Below are positions 9,212-17,994 of a stretch of 64,000 nucleotides of DNA, piece by piece; position 1 is the stretch's first letter, and each line of letters opens with the position of its first letter. Source of the DNA: Desulfobacterales bacterium (GTDB lineage: Bacteria; Desulfobacterota; Desulfobacteria; Desulfobacterales; Desulfosarcinaceae); contig JACRDD010000004.1 of the NCBI GenBank assembly GCA_016218685.1, positions 248,001-312,000 of the forward strand, written 5' to 3'. Under the pieces are notes generated by a model that saw only the letters and a program-made list of their open reading frames with translations, made no database searches and was not told the DNA's origin. A program made the position numbers and the translations under genes.

Positions 9212-9235
9212 TAGGGGCGACCGGCGGTCGCCCTA
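9212..9235. repeat. REP-like hairpin between convergent genes
   Basis: GGGCGACC (9215-9222), a 3-base loop and GGTCGCCC (9226-9233), extended by a TA on each side. Short GC-rich palindromes of this kind are often dispersed repeats. Here it also sits where a bidirectional terminator is expected. Only one clear copy was seen in the window. Confidence 0.4.
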
Positions 9236-9258
9236 TCGAAGGGACGTCTACCGAGCGG

Positions 9259-11949
9259 CTAAACATCATCGGGAAGCTGGCTCAGATCCATTTTGAACTC
9301 ATACTCTCCGCTGTCCGGCTGGCGCTGGATTCTGAACTTGAGCTTGCGCCCCAAGGCAATCATCCCGGTGTTGTCGGAGACCACGGTGCCCCAGATGTCT
9401 CGGACACCCTGGGATTTGGCGATTTTTAGGCACCAGCGCAGCAAGGCGGCGCCGATGCCTTTGCCGTGCCAGCGATCGCCTACGAGGATGGCGAATTCGG
9501 CCACGCTGGGGTCGAGGCCTTTGATGATGCGGCCCACGGCGAGTATCTGCTCTTCCTGCCCGTTGCCTTCCAGGATCGCCACCATGGCGATTTCGCGGTC
9601 GTAGTCGATCTGGGTGAAGCGGGCCAGCATTTCGCCGGGAATTTCCTTAAGGGGCGTAAAAAAGCGAAAGTAAATGCTGCGGGACGACAATGTGGCGAAG
9701 AGCCCCTGCAAGAGAGGCGCGTCTTCCGGCCGAATGGGCCGTATCAGGACCGTGCCCAACCCATTGACCGCCAGGTTCATTTCGTACTCGTTGGGATACG
9801 GGGCGATCACCAGATGGAAGGGGGCCGGCACGCTGGGCGTGTGGACGCGCACCCGGGCGCTGACGGCGCAAAAGCTCGGGCCCACCACCATCAGCGGATT
9901 GATCTCCAGCGTCTGGATTTCGGCAAAATCCGTGGCCAGGCGCCCCAGGCGGACTAAAATTTCTTCCAATTGGAGCAGGTCGGCCGGCGCATGATCCTGG
10001 TAACCCATCAGCAGGCGATGGATTCGGGTCCCTTCCACCATGCGTCGGGCCAGCAGGCGATTGATGGGCGGCAGGGCCACTACTTGATCCGCGACGATTT
10101 CCGTGGCCGCGCCGCCCCAGCCGAAGGTCAGGACCGGTCCGAAGCGGTTGTCCTTGCGGATGCCCAGGCAAAGTTCGGCGCTGGCCGGGCCGACCATGGG
10201 CTGCACCGTCACCGAGACCGTTGGGACCTGATCCAGGTGGGTGTGTCCATTGGCCATCAGTTGCGCGTAGGCCTGGCGCACCGACGCCTCGTTGGCCAGG
10301 TTGAGGCGCACGCCGCCCCAGAGGGATTTGTGCGCATGTTCCGGTGAGTCAACTTTCAAGACCACGGGATACCCCAACCGAGCGGCCATGGCCACGGCCT
10401 GGTCGGCGTCGGCGGCCGCCAGGGTGGGGTTGACCGGGATGCCATAGGCCGACAGGAGCTGCTTGGCTTTGATTTCTCCTAAAAACCCATGCCCGCTGTT
10501 CAGTTGCGCCTGAATGACGCTTTCGGCAGCGGACCGGTCGAAGGTCAGGCGGCCGGGCAGCTTTACGGGGATTTGCTTCAGCATCTCCAGGTTGCGGCCG
10601 TAGTGGTAAAGGTCCATGAAAGCGCGCACGGCGCGCTCGGGACTGTCGAAGGTGGGAATCCCCGCCAGGTTGAAGATTTCCCGTCCACGCTCGGTGGCCG
10701 GGCCGCCCAACCAGGCCGTGACCACAAGGATTCCGGAGGCTTGCAAACGTTCCACCAGCAGGTGGGCCGTATGGGTGGGATCGGACAGGGCATGCGGGGC
10801 CAGCATCACCAGCAAACCGTCTGTTTCCGGGGCCTTAAGCAGGCAATCGATAACTTCCAGGTAGCGCTGGGGGGTGGCATCCCCGCGGATATCCACCGGA
10901 TTGGCGCGGCTCCACAGGGGCGAGAGGATCTGTTCCAGTTGAGCGGTGGTTTCCGCGGAAAGCGCCACCGGTTCGACGCCGTGATCGCCCAGGGCATCGG
11001 CCGCCATCACGGCCGGACCGCCGGCATTGCTCACGATGACCAGCCCCGCCTTTTGGGGGCGGGGATGCTTGGCCACCAGCTCGGCGCAATCGAAGAGCTC
11101 TTCGAAGGTGCGCACGCGCAAGATACCGGCCCGTTTGAAGGCCGCATCATAAACGGCGTCTTCGCCGGTCTCGGCGCCGGTGTGGCGCGCGGCGGCCTGT
11201 TCTCCGGCGTTGGTGCGACCAGCCTTCAGGGCGATGATGGGCTTGATGCGGGAAACCGCCCGGGCGGCGCTCATGAAGCGGCGCCCGTTGTTCAACTGCT
11301 CCATGTACATGACGATGCTGCTGACGCGGGGATCGTTGCCCAGGTAGTCGATGGCATCGCCGAACTCCACGTCCATCATGGACCCCAGGCTGACGAAATA
11401 GCTGAAGCCGATGCCTTCCTTGTCGGCCGAATCGAAGATGGAAGTGGCCAGGGCGCCGCTCTGGGAGATGAAGGCCAGTCGGCCGGCCGGTGGCAGACGA
11501 TGCGCCGCGGTGACATTGAGCTTGCAGCGGGCGCAGGCCAGCCCCAGGCTGCTGGGTCCGATGATGCGCAGGTTGCTGCCGGCCGCGGCCTCGCGGATCT
11601 GAGCCTCCATTTCCGCGCCGTGTCCGCCGGTCTCTTTGCCGCCGGCTGAAATGATCACGGCGCCGCCCACGCCGGCCTGGGCGCATTGCTGAACGATGCG
11701 CGGCACGGTGGTGATGCGCGTGGCGATCACCGCCAGATCCACCGGAGCGCCAATATCGGCAATCGAGCGGTGGCACTGCCGGCCCCATAGCGTCCGATAG
11801 CGGTTGTTGACCGGGTGGATCTCGCCCGCGTAGCCCGCCTCGATCAAATTGCGCATCAGGACCGTGCCAATGGTCTGGGGCCGTTCGCTGGCGCCGATCA
11901 CGGCCACCGATCGGGGATGAAAGATTCGCTCCAGATGGTGAATGCTCAT
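9259..11949 (-). CDS. ADP-forming acyl-CoA synthetase / GNAT acetyltransferase fusion (Pat-like)
   Basis: 896 residues. The order is: CoA-binding domain (about 8-130, VAVIGASERPQTIG), ligase-CoA domain (to about 450, including SNAGGPAVMAADALG), ATP-grasp domain (about 490-700), and a GNAT domain (about 730-890) with acetyl-CoA motif DRWHGKGIGAALL. This is the architecture of protein lysine acetyltransferase Pat/PatZ, which acetylates acetyl-CoA synthetase and other proteins. His256 in RHTGAETGEDAVYDAAF occupies the position of the phospho-histidine of ADP-forming acetyl-CoA synthetases, so the ligase half may be active. It lies 51 bases after the universal stress gene and is probably co-transcribed with it. 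Confidence 0.9.
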   Translation of the reverse strand: MSIHHLERIFHPRSVAVIGASERPQTIGTVLMRNLIEAGYAGEIHPVNNRYRTLWGRQCHRSIADIGAPVDLAVIATRITTVPRIVQQCAQAGVGGAVIISAGGKETGGHGAEMEAQIREAAAGSNLRIIGPSSLGLACARCKLNVTAAHRLPPAGRLAFISQSGALATSIFDSADKEGIGFSYFVSLGSMMDVEFGDAIDYLGNDPRVSSIVMYMEQLNNGRRFMSAARAVSRIKPIIALKAGRTNAGEQAAARHTGAETGEDAVYDAAFKRAGILRVRTFEELFDCAELVAKHPRPQKAGLVIVSNAGGPAVMAADALGDHGVEPVALSAETTAQLEQILSPLWSRANPVDIRGDATPQRYLEVIDCLLKAPETDGLLVMLAPHALSDPTHTAHLLVERLQASGILVVTAWLGGPATERGREIFNLAGIPTFDSPERAVRAFMDLYHYGRNLEMLKQIPVKLPGRLTFDRSAAESVIQAQLNSGHGFLGEIKAKQLLSAYGIPVNPTLAAADADQAVAMAARLGYPVVLKVDSPEHAHKSLWGGVRLNLANEASVRQAYAQLMANGHTHLDQVPTVSVTVQPMVGPASAELCLGIRKDNRFGPVLTFGWGGAATEIVADQVVALPPINRLLARRMVEGTRIHRLLMGYQDHAPADLLQLEEILVRLGRLATDFAEIQTLEINPLMVVGPSFCAVSARVRVHTPSVPAPFHLVIAPYPNEYEMNLAVNGLGTVLIRPIRPEDAPLLQGLFATLSSRSIYFRFFTPLKEIPGEMLARFTQIDYDREIAMVAILEGNGQEEQILAVGRIIKGLDPSVAEFAILVGDRWHGKGIGAALLRWCLKIAKSQGVRDIWGTVVSDNTGMIALGRKLKFRIQRQPDSGEYEFKMDLSQLPDDV

Positions 11950-12000
11950 GTTTTCCCCATGGTCGGCGCCTTGCGGCGGTCGACTTATGCGGCGGCCGAC

Positions 12001-12453
12001 TTATTCGGTCGCAAACGGATTGACCACCAACACCGGCACGCGGGAGGTTTTGATCACCCGTTCGGCCACCGAACCGAACAGCACGCGATCCAGGCCCTTG
12101 CGGCCGTGGGTGCCCATCACCACCAGGTTGATCTTGTTATCGCTGATGTAGTTCATGATGGCATCCGAAGGATCGCCAAGCACCACCTCCCCATGGGTTT
12201 GGGGCATGGCGCCGAAATGGGCGCTGACGAATTCGCTCATCTTCCGCCGGGCCCCTTCCACCAGCTCGTTTTCGAAAATGGAGATGGAGGGCGGGGCCAC
12301 ATAGATATCGGTGAAATATTGAAAAATTCGTACGACAAACAATACATGCACCTCGGCGTTGAACTTCTGAGCCATGGTCGTGACATGCGGGACCAGACGC
12401 TCCGAACTTTCGGTCAGGTCCACGGGAAACAGAATGCGTTCGACGTTCTTCAT
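12001..12453 (-). CDS. Universal stress protein, UspA family
   Basis: 150 residues, a typical single Usp domain. It begins MKNVERILFPVDLTESSERL and ends with the ATP-binding pattern G-2X-G-9X-G-S (MGTHGRKGLDRVLFGS) and VPVLVVNP. These cytoplasmic dimers bind ATP and are induced by stress. The start has AAGGAG 9 bases upstream. It is the first gene of a probable two-gene unit with the Pat-like enzyme; Usp-acetyltransferase pairing suggests a shared role in energy-stress signalling (inference). Confidence 0.92.
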   Translation of the reverse strand: MKNVERILFPVDLTESSERLVPHVTTMAQKFNAEVHVLFVVRIFQYFTDIYVAPPSISIFENELVEGARRKMSEFVSAHFGAMPQTHGEVVLGDPSDAIMNYISDNKINLVVMGTHGRKGLDRVLFGSVAERVIKTSRVPVLVVNPFATE

Positions 12454-12606
12454 AGCCTTGCTCCTTTGCTGAGAGTCATGGGACCGGCGCGACGCCCCCG
12501 GGATGGACGCGCGAGCCGGCCCGATTGAGATTCAAACGGGTCCGAGGCCACGGCGAGGTGTTGCCCATGCAATGGCAACGTTCATGCCAGAAAGAAGAGT
12601 AATTCC

Positions 12607-12612
12607 ATTATA
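12607..12612 (-). promoter_or_regulatory. Candidate -10 box for the usp operon
   Basis: A perfect TATAAT on the minus strand, about 155 bases upstream of usp. The -35 region (TTTCAA, 16-base spacing) is weak. The rest of 12454-12878 holds only a short palindrome at 12669-12684 (CCGGGAT-CA-ATCCCGG). Confidence 0.4.
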
Positions 12613-12878
12613 AGCATAACCGTACTGATTGAAAGGAAAAAATAATATGGTGCGGTGGTGTGCCGACCCCGGGATCAATCCCGGCCGTCAGCGATTTTTC
12701 CACGGTGTAAAAAGGCGCTCGGCGGCGACCCATAAACTGGGTCGATCGGAATCGATCGATCTTCCAAGAGCGAGCTTGCGGTTGTGTTGACATCCCCACC
12801 GGGGGTTGTTATCGATCAGGGCCGCTTGCCGCCGGGATGCGATCGGTTTGCAAATTCATATGACAATGGGGGCCGAGC

Positions 12879-14519
12879 TTGAAAAGAAGATGGCGTTTAC
12901 TTCTGGCCGTTTTGGTGCTGCTGGGTGTCGCGGCGGCCATTGTGCTATTGCGACCCGATCACGCCGGGCGGATCGCACGACTGCGCCAGGAAGCCAACGC
13001 CTACCTGGTAGTGACCCGCGAGGGGTTGCTGCCTGCCCTGGCACCCTGGCAGGCGCGCCGGGAGAAGCAGGGTTTCAGGGTGTCGATCCGCGCTTTTGCC
13101 GAGGCCCCCACCGTGGAAGAGATTCGAACCTGGATCGCCGCTGAAAATCGGAAACAGCGCTGCCGTTACATTCTGCTGGTGGGCGACTGCGCAGCCCTGG
13201 CCGAAAGCGATGCCGCCTGGCACCTGCCGAGCATCTCCGGCCCTCTGGGCTATCCCTACGAGGGCGAAACCAAAGCCATCGTCACCGACGCGCTTTACGG
13301 CGACATCGACCGGGACGGCCGGGAAGAGGTGGCCGTGGGCCGCCTGCCGGTGCGCGACACCGGCCAACTGCGCCTGCTGATCGCTAAGCTGTTCCAGTTT
13401 GAAGAACGGCCGGTGGAGCCCTCTTTCTACCGGGCCGTGCTCTGGACCGGAGCCAAATACTACCACGCGCCCATGCATCGGCTCACCCTGCAATTCGCCG
13501 AGCAAATGCTGCCCGATTATCTCTACCCCCAGCTCATCTCAAGCAATCCCGCGTCGGCCTGCAGCGGGCCGCTGGAAGAGCAACCCCGGCGTTTTCTGGA
13601 AGCATTGTCCGAGCCCGCCTTCATCACCCTGGTGGTGACCCACGGCTCCTACAACAATCTGCGGGCCGCCCAGCGCGAAGACAATAGCGAGATCCCTTTG
13701 ACCGTGGCGGCGGTCTCCGCCGGCCTGCCTTCGACCCAGGCAATCGGGCCGCTGATGCTGCTGGCCTGCGAGACCGGCTCGTTCTACCTGCCCACCACCA
13801 AAGGCCCCAGTATCTCCGAGACCTTTTTGCTGCACCCCGGCGGACCCGTGGCCGTGGTGGCTTCCACCGGTATCGTCAATGCCCTGACCAATTTTTGCAT
13901 GGCGGCAGCCATCGCCCAAAACATGAAAACCGGCGAGGCCGCCTCCATCGGCGATCTGCTGCTCGACAGTCGCCTTTGGCTTTACCAGGTCGGCAAGTAC
14001 TCCCTGGACCAGATCCGCCGTCACGATCCCCGGGCCCGCGGTCTGCTCCAATCGATACCCGTGGATGACAAGGCGTTCTTTGAAACCAAAGGCTTGATCC
14101 GCAATGAACGGTTGCACTACAACCTGCTCGGAGACCCGGGCCTGCGCTTCAACCGACCCCTTCCCATGACCGTGCAGGCCCGGGCCGACGATCAAGCCCG
14201 CGTCCGGCTCACCGGCGAGACACCCCCGGCGGCCCAGAGCCTGTGGGTGCAGCAGATCGACCCGAACCGGCTGTATGCCGAAGTGCCCGCAGAGGTCTCT
14301 GACGACCAGCGCCGCGAGCTCTTCCGGCAGGCCCACGAACCGCCCCAACTGCTTGCCCTGCAACAGTTGAATGGCCGCCCATGGGAAGTGGCTCTGGAAG
14401 TCAAACAGCTCCAGGAAAATGCCGGACGGACCATTCGGGTGATGGCCATGGGGCAGGGCAGTTGTTACTATAAGACGCTGTCTTGGCCTCTGCAGGGTGG
14501 TGAACATGAAGAAAGGTGA
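12879..14519 (+). CDS. Membrane-anchored gingipain-like (peptidase C25 type) protein
   Basis: 546 residues. An N-terminal signal anchor (about 5-25) is followed by a C25-like domain: YLVVTREGLLPALAPWQARR, YILLVGD, DALYGDIDRDGREEVAVGRLPV, His255 in VVTHGSYNNL and Cys297 in LLACETGSFYLP. These match the catalytic His-Gly-Ser and Ala-Cys motifs of gingipain-family cysteine peptidases. The His-Cys pair is present but the spacing (42) is longer than in gingipain R. The C-terminal third includes LHYNLLGDPGLRF, typical of C25 proteins. The only in-frame start found is TTG 12879 after a G-rich stretch. Predicted to face the periplasm; the substrate is unknown. Confidence 0.78.
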   Translation: MKRRWRLLLAVLVLLGVAAAIVLLRPDHAGRIARLRQEANAYLVVTREGLLPALAPWQARREKQGFRVSIRAFAEAPTVEEIRTWIAAENRKQRCRYILLVGDCAALAESDAAWHLPSISGPLGYPYEGETKAIVTDALYGDIDRDGREEVAVGRLPVRDTGQLRLLIAKLFQFEERPVEPSFYRAVLWTGAKYYHAPMHRLTLQFAEQMLPDYLYPQLISSNPASACSGPLEEQPRRFLEALSEPAFITLVVTHGSYNNLRAAQREDNSEIPLTVAAVSAGLPSTQAIGPLMLLACETGSFYLPTTKGPSISETFLLHPGGPVAVVASTGIVNALTNFCMAAAIAQNMKTGEAASIGDLLLDSRLWLYQVGKYSLDQIRRHDPRARGLLQSIPVDDKAFFETKGLIRNERLHYNLLGDPGLRFNRPLPMTVQARADDQARVRLTGETPPAAQSLWVQQIDPNRLYAEVPAEVSDDQRRELFRQAHEPPQLLALQQLNGRPWEVALEVKQLQENAGRTIRVMAMGQGSCYYKTLSWPLQGGEHEER

Positions 14520-14565
14520 ATCGTGATCTAATCGCGCGCGTACGAATCGAAGATGAGGAGTTAAC

Positions 14566-15435
14566 ATGCACTACGAAGGCAACATCATCCGGCCACCCAG
14601 CGAGGCCAATTCCATACTGCTGCAAGTCACCGTGGGCTGCTCCCACAACAAATGCGCCTTCTGCGGCACCTACCGCGGCGAGCGCTTCAAGATCAAGCCC
14701 GACGATGTCATCATGGCCGACATCGCCTTTGCGGCCCAATACTGCAAGCGCCAGCGGCGCGTCTTCCTGTGCGACGGCGACGCCCTGATCATCCCCCAGA
14801 AGCGCCTGCTGGCCATCCTGCAAGCCATCCGCACGCAACTGCCCTGGGTCACCCGCATCGGATCGTATGCCAACACCAAGAGCATTGCCATGAAGAGCGA
14901 CGAAGAGCTCAAAACGTTGCACGAAAACGGCCTGGGCATCCTTTACATGGGCCTGGAGAGCGGTGACGACCAAACCCTCATGGCCATCAACAAAGGCGCC
15001 AGCGCCGAACGCATGATCGCCATGGGCCGCAAGGCCAAGCAGGCCGGCTTCAAGGTCTCGATCACCGTGATCCTGGGGGTGGCCGGCCGGGAGCGCTCCG
15101 AAGCCCATGCCCAGGCCACCGGCCGGGTGCTCACCCAGATCGACCCCGACTATGTGGGCGCCCTGAGCTTGATGCTCGTGCCCAACACCCCCATGTACGA
15201 GGATTACCGCACCGGCCGTTTCCCCCTGCTGGGCCCGGACGAAATGCTGCGCGAGCTGCGCACCATCTTCGCCGAAACCCACCTCACCCAGGGCCTGTTC
15301 CACGCCAACCACGCCTCCAATTATCTGCCCATCCGGGCGCGGCTGCCCCGGGACCGGGAAGCGGTGCTGGCGCTCATCGATAAAGCCTTGGCCGGCCGGG
15401 TGGCGCTCAAGCCGGAGTGGATGCGGGGGTTGTGA
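14566..15435 (+). CDS. Radical SAM protein, function unknown
   Basis: 289 residues. The cluster motif is GCSHNKCAFCGTYRGERF, with spacing Cys-X4-Cys-X2-Cys rather than the usual X3-X2. It is followed by VFLCDGDALIIP, GLGILYMGLESGDD (the SAM-binding GxESG strand) and VSITVILGVAGRE. The family cleaves SAM to a 5'-deoxyadenosyl radical; the reaction here is unknown. GAGGAG lies before the ATG. It starts 46 bases after the C25-like gene, so the two may be co-expressed. It could instead be an isolated housekeeping gene, since relatives of this small type are common in sulfate reducers. Confidence 0.85.
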   Translation: MHYEGNIIRPPSEANSILLQVTVGCSHNKCAFCGTYRGERFKIKPDDVIMADIAFAAQYCKRQRRVFLCDGDALIIPQKRLLAILQAIRTQLPWVTRIGSYANTKSIAMKSDEELKTLHENGLGILYMGLESGDDQTLMAINKGASAERMIAMGRKAKQAGFKVSITVILGVAGRERSEAHAQATGRVLTQIDPDYVGALSLMLVPNTPMYEDYRTGRFPLLGPDEMLRELRTIFAETHLTQGLFHANHASNYLPIRARLPRDREAVLALIDKALAGRVALKPEWMRGL

Positions 15436-15555
15436 TTTGCAGCCCGCAAGAGGAGGCTTGCAACCGATGTCGATCCATTGTAACAAACCGGGCGTCCTAC
15501 GCGGAAGCCTGTGCGGTTACAAATTCTTGGAATGACTCCCAAAGGAGAAAACACG

Positions 15556-17577
15556 ATGAAATGCCGGACCACTGAAAACACCATTGAACTTGATCAATGT
15601 TGCGTCAACGCCATTCGGACCCTGAGTATGGATGCCGTCCAGAAGGCCAATTCGGGCCATCCGGGAGCGCCCATGGGGCTGGCCGCGGCCGGCTACGTGC
15701 TGTGGACCCGGGTCATGAACCACAACCCGCGCAACCCCGACTGGCCCAACCGCGACCGCTTCGTGCTCTCCGGCGGGCATGCCTCCATGCTGCTCTATAG
15801 CCTGCTCTATCTGACCGGATACGATATCGGTCTGGAGGATCTCAAAAATTTTCGCCAGTGGGGTAGTAAAACCCCCGGTCATCCCGAATACGGCCACACC
15901 CCCGGCGTGGAGACCACCACCGGTCCGCTGGGCCAGGGCGTGGCCAATGCCGTGGGCATGGCCATGGCCGAACGTCACCTGGCGGCACGCTTCAACCAGC
16001 CTGAGCATGCCATCGTGGACCACTACACCTACGTGATCTGCGGTGACGGCGACATGATGGAGGGCATCACCTCGGAGGCGGCCTCCCTGGCCGGCCACCT
16101 GGGCCTGGGCCGCCTGATCTGCATCTACGACGACAACGGCATCTCCATCGAAGGCTCCACCGATATCGCCTTTACCGAGGATGTGGCCCAGCGTTTTGCA
16201 GCCTACAACTGGCAGGTTCTTAGTGTGGCGGACGGCAACGATCTGGCGGCCATCGAAAAGGCCTTGCATGACGCCCAGGCCGACACCCAGCGGCCTTCGA
16301 TAATTGTCTTGCGCACCCATATCGCCTACGGCAGCCCCAATAAGCAGGATTCGGCCGAAGCCCACGGCGCCCCCCTGGGCGAGGCCGAGGTATGTCTGAC
16401 CAAGGGCTTTTTGGGCTGCGACAAAGATCTTTTGTTCTGCGTGCCCGAAACCGCTTTGGATCATTGCCGCCGTACCGTGGATCGCGGCCATGCCAGCGAG
16501 TCCCAGTGGCAGGAGCGTTACACTGCCTTTGCTAAACGCTATCCCCAACTGGCCGATGAGTGGGTCAACGGGCTGAGCCATTTTCTGCCCCGGGGCTGGG
16601 AGCAGGGCCTTCCCGTATTTAAACCCGAAGACGGCGCGGTAGCCACCCGGGCCGCCTCGGGCAAGGCGCTCAATGCCCTGGCCCAGCGCATCCCGACCCT
16701 CATGGGAGGCTCGGCCGACCTGGCGCCGTCCAACAATACGTTCCTCAAAGGGTTGCCCGAATTCCAGAGGGGCAGTTACCAGGGACGCAACATCCGCTTC
16801 GGCGTGCGTGAGCACGCCATGGGCGCCATCATGTCCGGCATGTTCCTGCACGGCGGCATCCGGCCCTACGGCGGCACCTTCCTGGTGTTCGCCGACTACG
16901 TGCGGCCGGCCATCCGCGTGGCGGCCCTGATGAAACTGCCGCTCATCTTTGTGTTCACTCACGATTCGGTGGCCGTGGGCGAAGATGGTCCCACCCACCA
17001 GCCGGTGGAGCATCTGGCCGCTCTGCGGGCCATTCCCAACCTGCTGGTGCTGCGGCCCTGCGACGCCAACGAGACCGTGGAGGCCTGGATCGAGGCCATC
17101 CGCAGCAACAATCGGCCGGTGGTGCTGGCCTTGAGCCGCCAGAATCTGCCCGTGCTCGATCCCAAGCAAACCACAGGCCAATTGGCCCGAGGCGGCTACA
17201 TTCTGTCCGACTGCCCGGGCACCCCGGACATTCTGCTGATCGGCACCGGCGCGGAAGTGCATCTGGCCCTCAAGGCCCAGAAGATGCTGGCCGAAAAGAA
17301 AATCGCGGCCCGCGTGATCAACATGCCCAGTTGGGAGCTCTTCGAAGAGAATGACGAAGATTATAAAAAGGAAGTACTGCCGCCCCAGGTGACCGCCCGC
17401 CTGGCCGTGGAGGCCGGCATCGCCATGGGATGGGAACGCTACGTGGGCACCGCGGGCCAGGTCGTCGCCATGACCGGCTTCGGCGCCTCGGCCCCCGGCG
17501 GCACCGTACTGGCCAAGTTCGGCTTCACAGCCGAAAACGTGGCGGCCCGGGCCGAGGAGATGTTGCAGCGCCGGTAG
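15556..17577 (+). CDS. tkt: Transketolase
   Basis: 673 residues, the usual full length. It transfers two-carbon ketol units between sugar phosphates in the non-oxidative pentose phosphate pathway with thiamine diphosphate and a divalent metal. Visible: [12 protein letters not shown] near the N-terminus, the TPP motif [21 protein letters not shown] with [21 protein letters not shown], and [20 protein letters not shown]. The frame opens at 15511, but ATG 15556 follows AAAGGAGAAA at good spacing and gives the family N-terminus. It is a monocistronic unit closed by a strong terminator. Confidence 0.97.
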   Translation: MKCRTTENTIELDQCCVNAIRTLSMDAVQKANSGHPGAPMGLAAAGYVLWTRVMNHNPRNPDWPNRDRFVLSGGHASMLLYSLLYLTGYDIGLEDLKNFRQWGSKTPGHPEYGHTPGVETTTGPLGQGVANAVGMAMAERHLAARFNQPEHAIVDHYTYVICGDGDMMEGITSEAASLAGHLGLGRLICIYDDNGISIEGSTDIAFTEDVAQRFAAYNWQVLSVADGNDLAAIEKALHDAQADTQRPSIIVLRTHIAYGSPNKQDSAEAHGAPLGEAEVCLTKGFLGCDKDLLFCVPETALDHCRRTVDRGHASESQWQERYTAFAKRYPQLADEWVNGLSHFLPRGWEQGLPVFKPEDGAVATRAASGKALNALAQRIPTLMGGSADLAPSNNTFLKGLPEFQRGSYQGRNIRFGVREHAMGAIMSGMFLHGGIRPYGGTFLVFADYVRPAIRVAALMKLPLIFVFTHDSVAVGEDGPTHQPVEHLAALRAIPNLLVLRPCDANETVEAWIEAIRSNNRPVVLALSRQNLPVLDPKQTTGQLARGGYILSDCPGTPDILLIGTGAEVHLALKAQKMLAEKKIAARVINMPSWELFEENDEDYKKEVLPPQVTARLAVEAGIAMGWERYVGTAGQVVAMTGFGASAPGGTVLAKFGFTAENVAARAEEMLQRR

Positions 17578-17600
17578 TAATTACGCCTCGACGAATTTGA

Positions 17601-17634
17601 AAAATCCGCACCCCATCTGGTGCGGATTTTTTTT
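17601..17634 (+). terminator. Rho-independent terminator of transketolase
   Basis: Perfect arms AAAATCCGCACC (17601-17612) and GGTGCGGATTTT (17619-17630), a 6-base loop and a run of T, 24 bases after the stop. Confidence 0.95.
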
Positions 17635-17724
17635 GGGGGGGGGTGCAAGCGGAGCGCTTTTTCAATACCTACAAAAATAATTCGGCATAGTCGAACGGTA
17701 AATGTCGTATCCCACAGTTTTTTA

Positions 17725-17754
17725 TTGACATTTGGATTCAATCCCACCTATAGA
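17725..17754 (+). promoter_or_regulatory. Candidate promoter of the double-hydrolase lipoprotein gene
   Basis: TTGACA (17725-17730), an 18-base spacer and TATAGA (17749-17754), leaving a leader of about 235 bases before the start at 17995. Nothing else supportable was seen in 17635-17994. Confidence 0.5.
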
Positions 17755-17994
17755 CCCTTACCCTCGAACGATGCGCACCGGCAATGCTCCCTGCGCCAAG
17801 AACGCGTCGGGCTGAGTGCCATGGAAACGCTTTGGGCCGCTGTTATCTATCTGTTATACCCTTGACAATCTGACCCCACACTTGGCTGTGACGCCCAGGC
17901 CCGTATGCTGCGTTTGCTGTCCGGATCGGGGTACATTTCCCCGTTGACCGGGCATTGTTCCACCACCTTTTAAAGCAGTGAAAGGAGAAAGGTA

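Noticed and set aside
12669-12684. Palindrome CCGGGAT-CA-ATCCCGG before the C25-like gene
   Set aside because: Single copy with no link to a promoter; could be chance in GC-rich DNA.
12806-13144. Short ORF overlapping the start of the C25-like gene
   Set aside because: In another phase of a protein with clear family motifs; no own evidence.
17862-17867. Second TTGACA upstream of the double-hydrolase gene
   Set aside because: No acceptable -10 box at 16-18 bases; the site at 17725-17754 is better.
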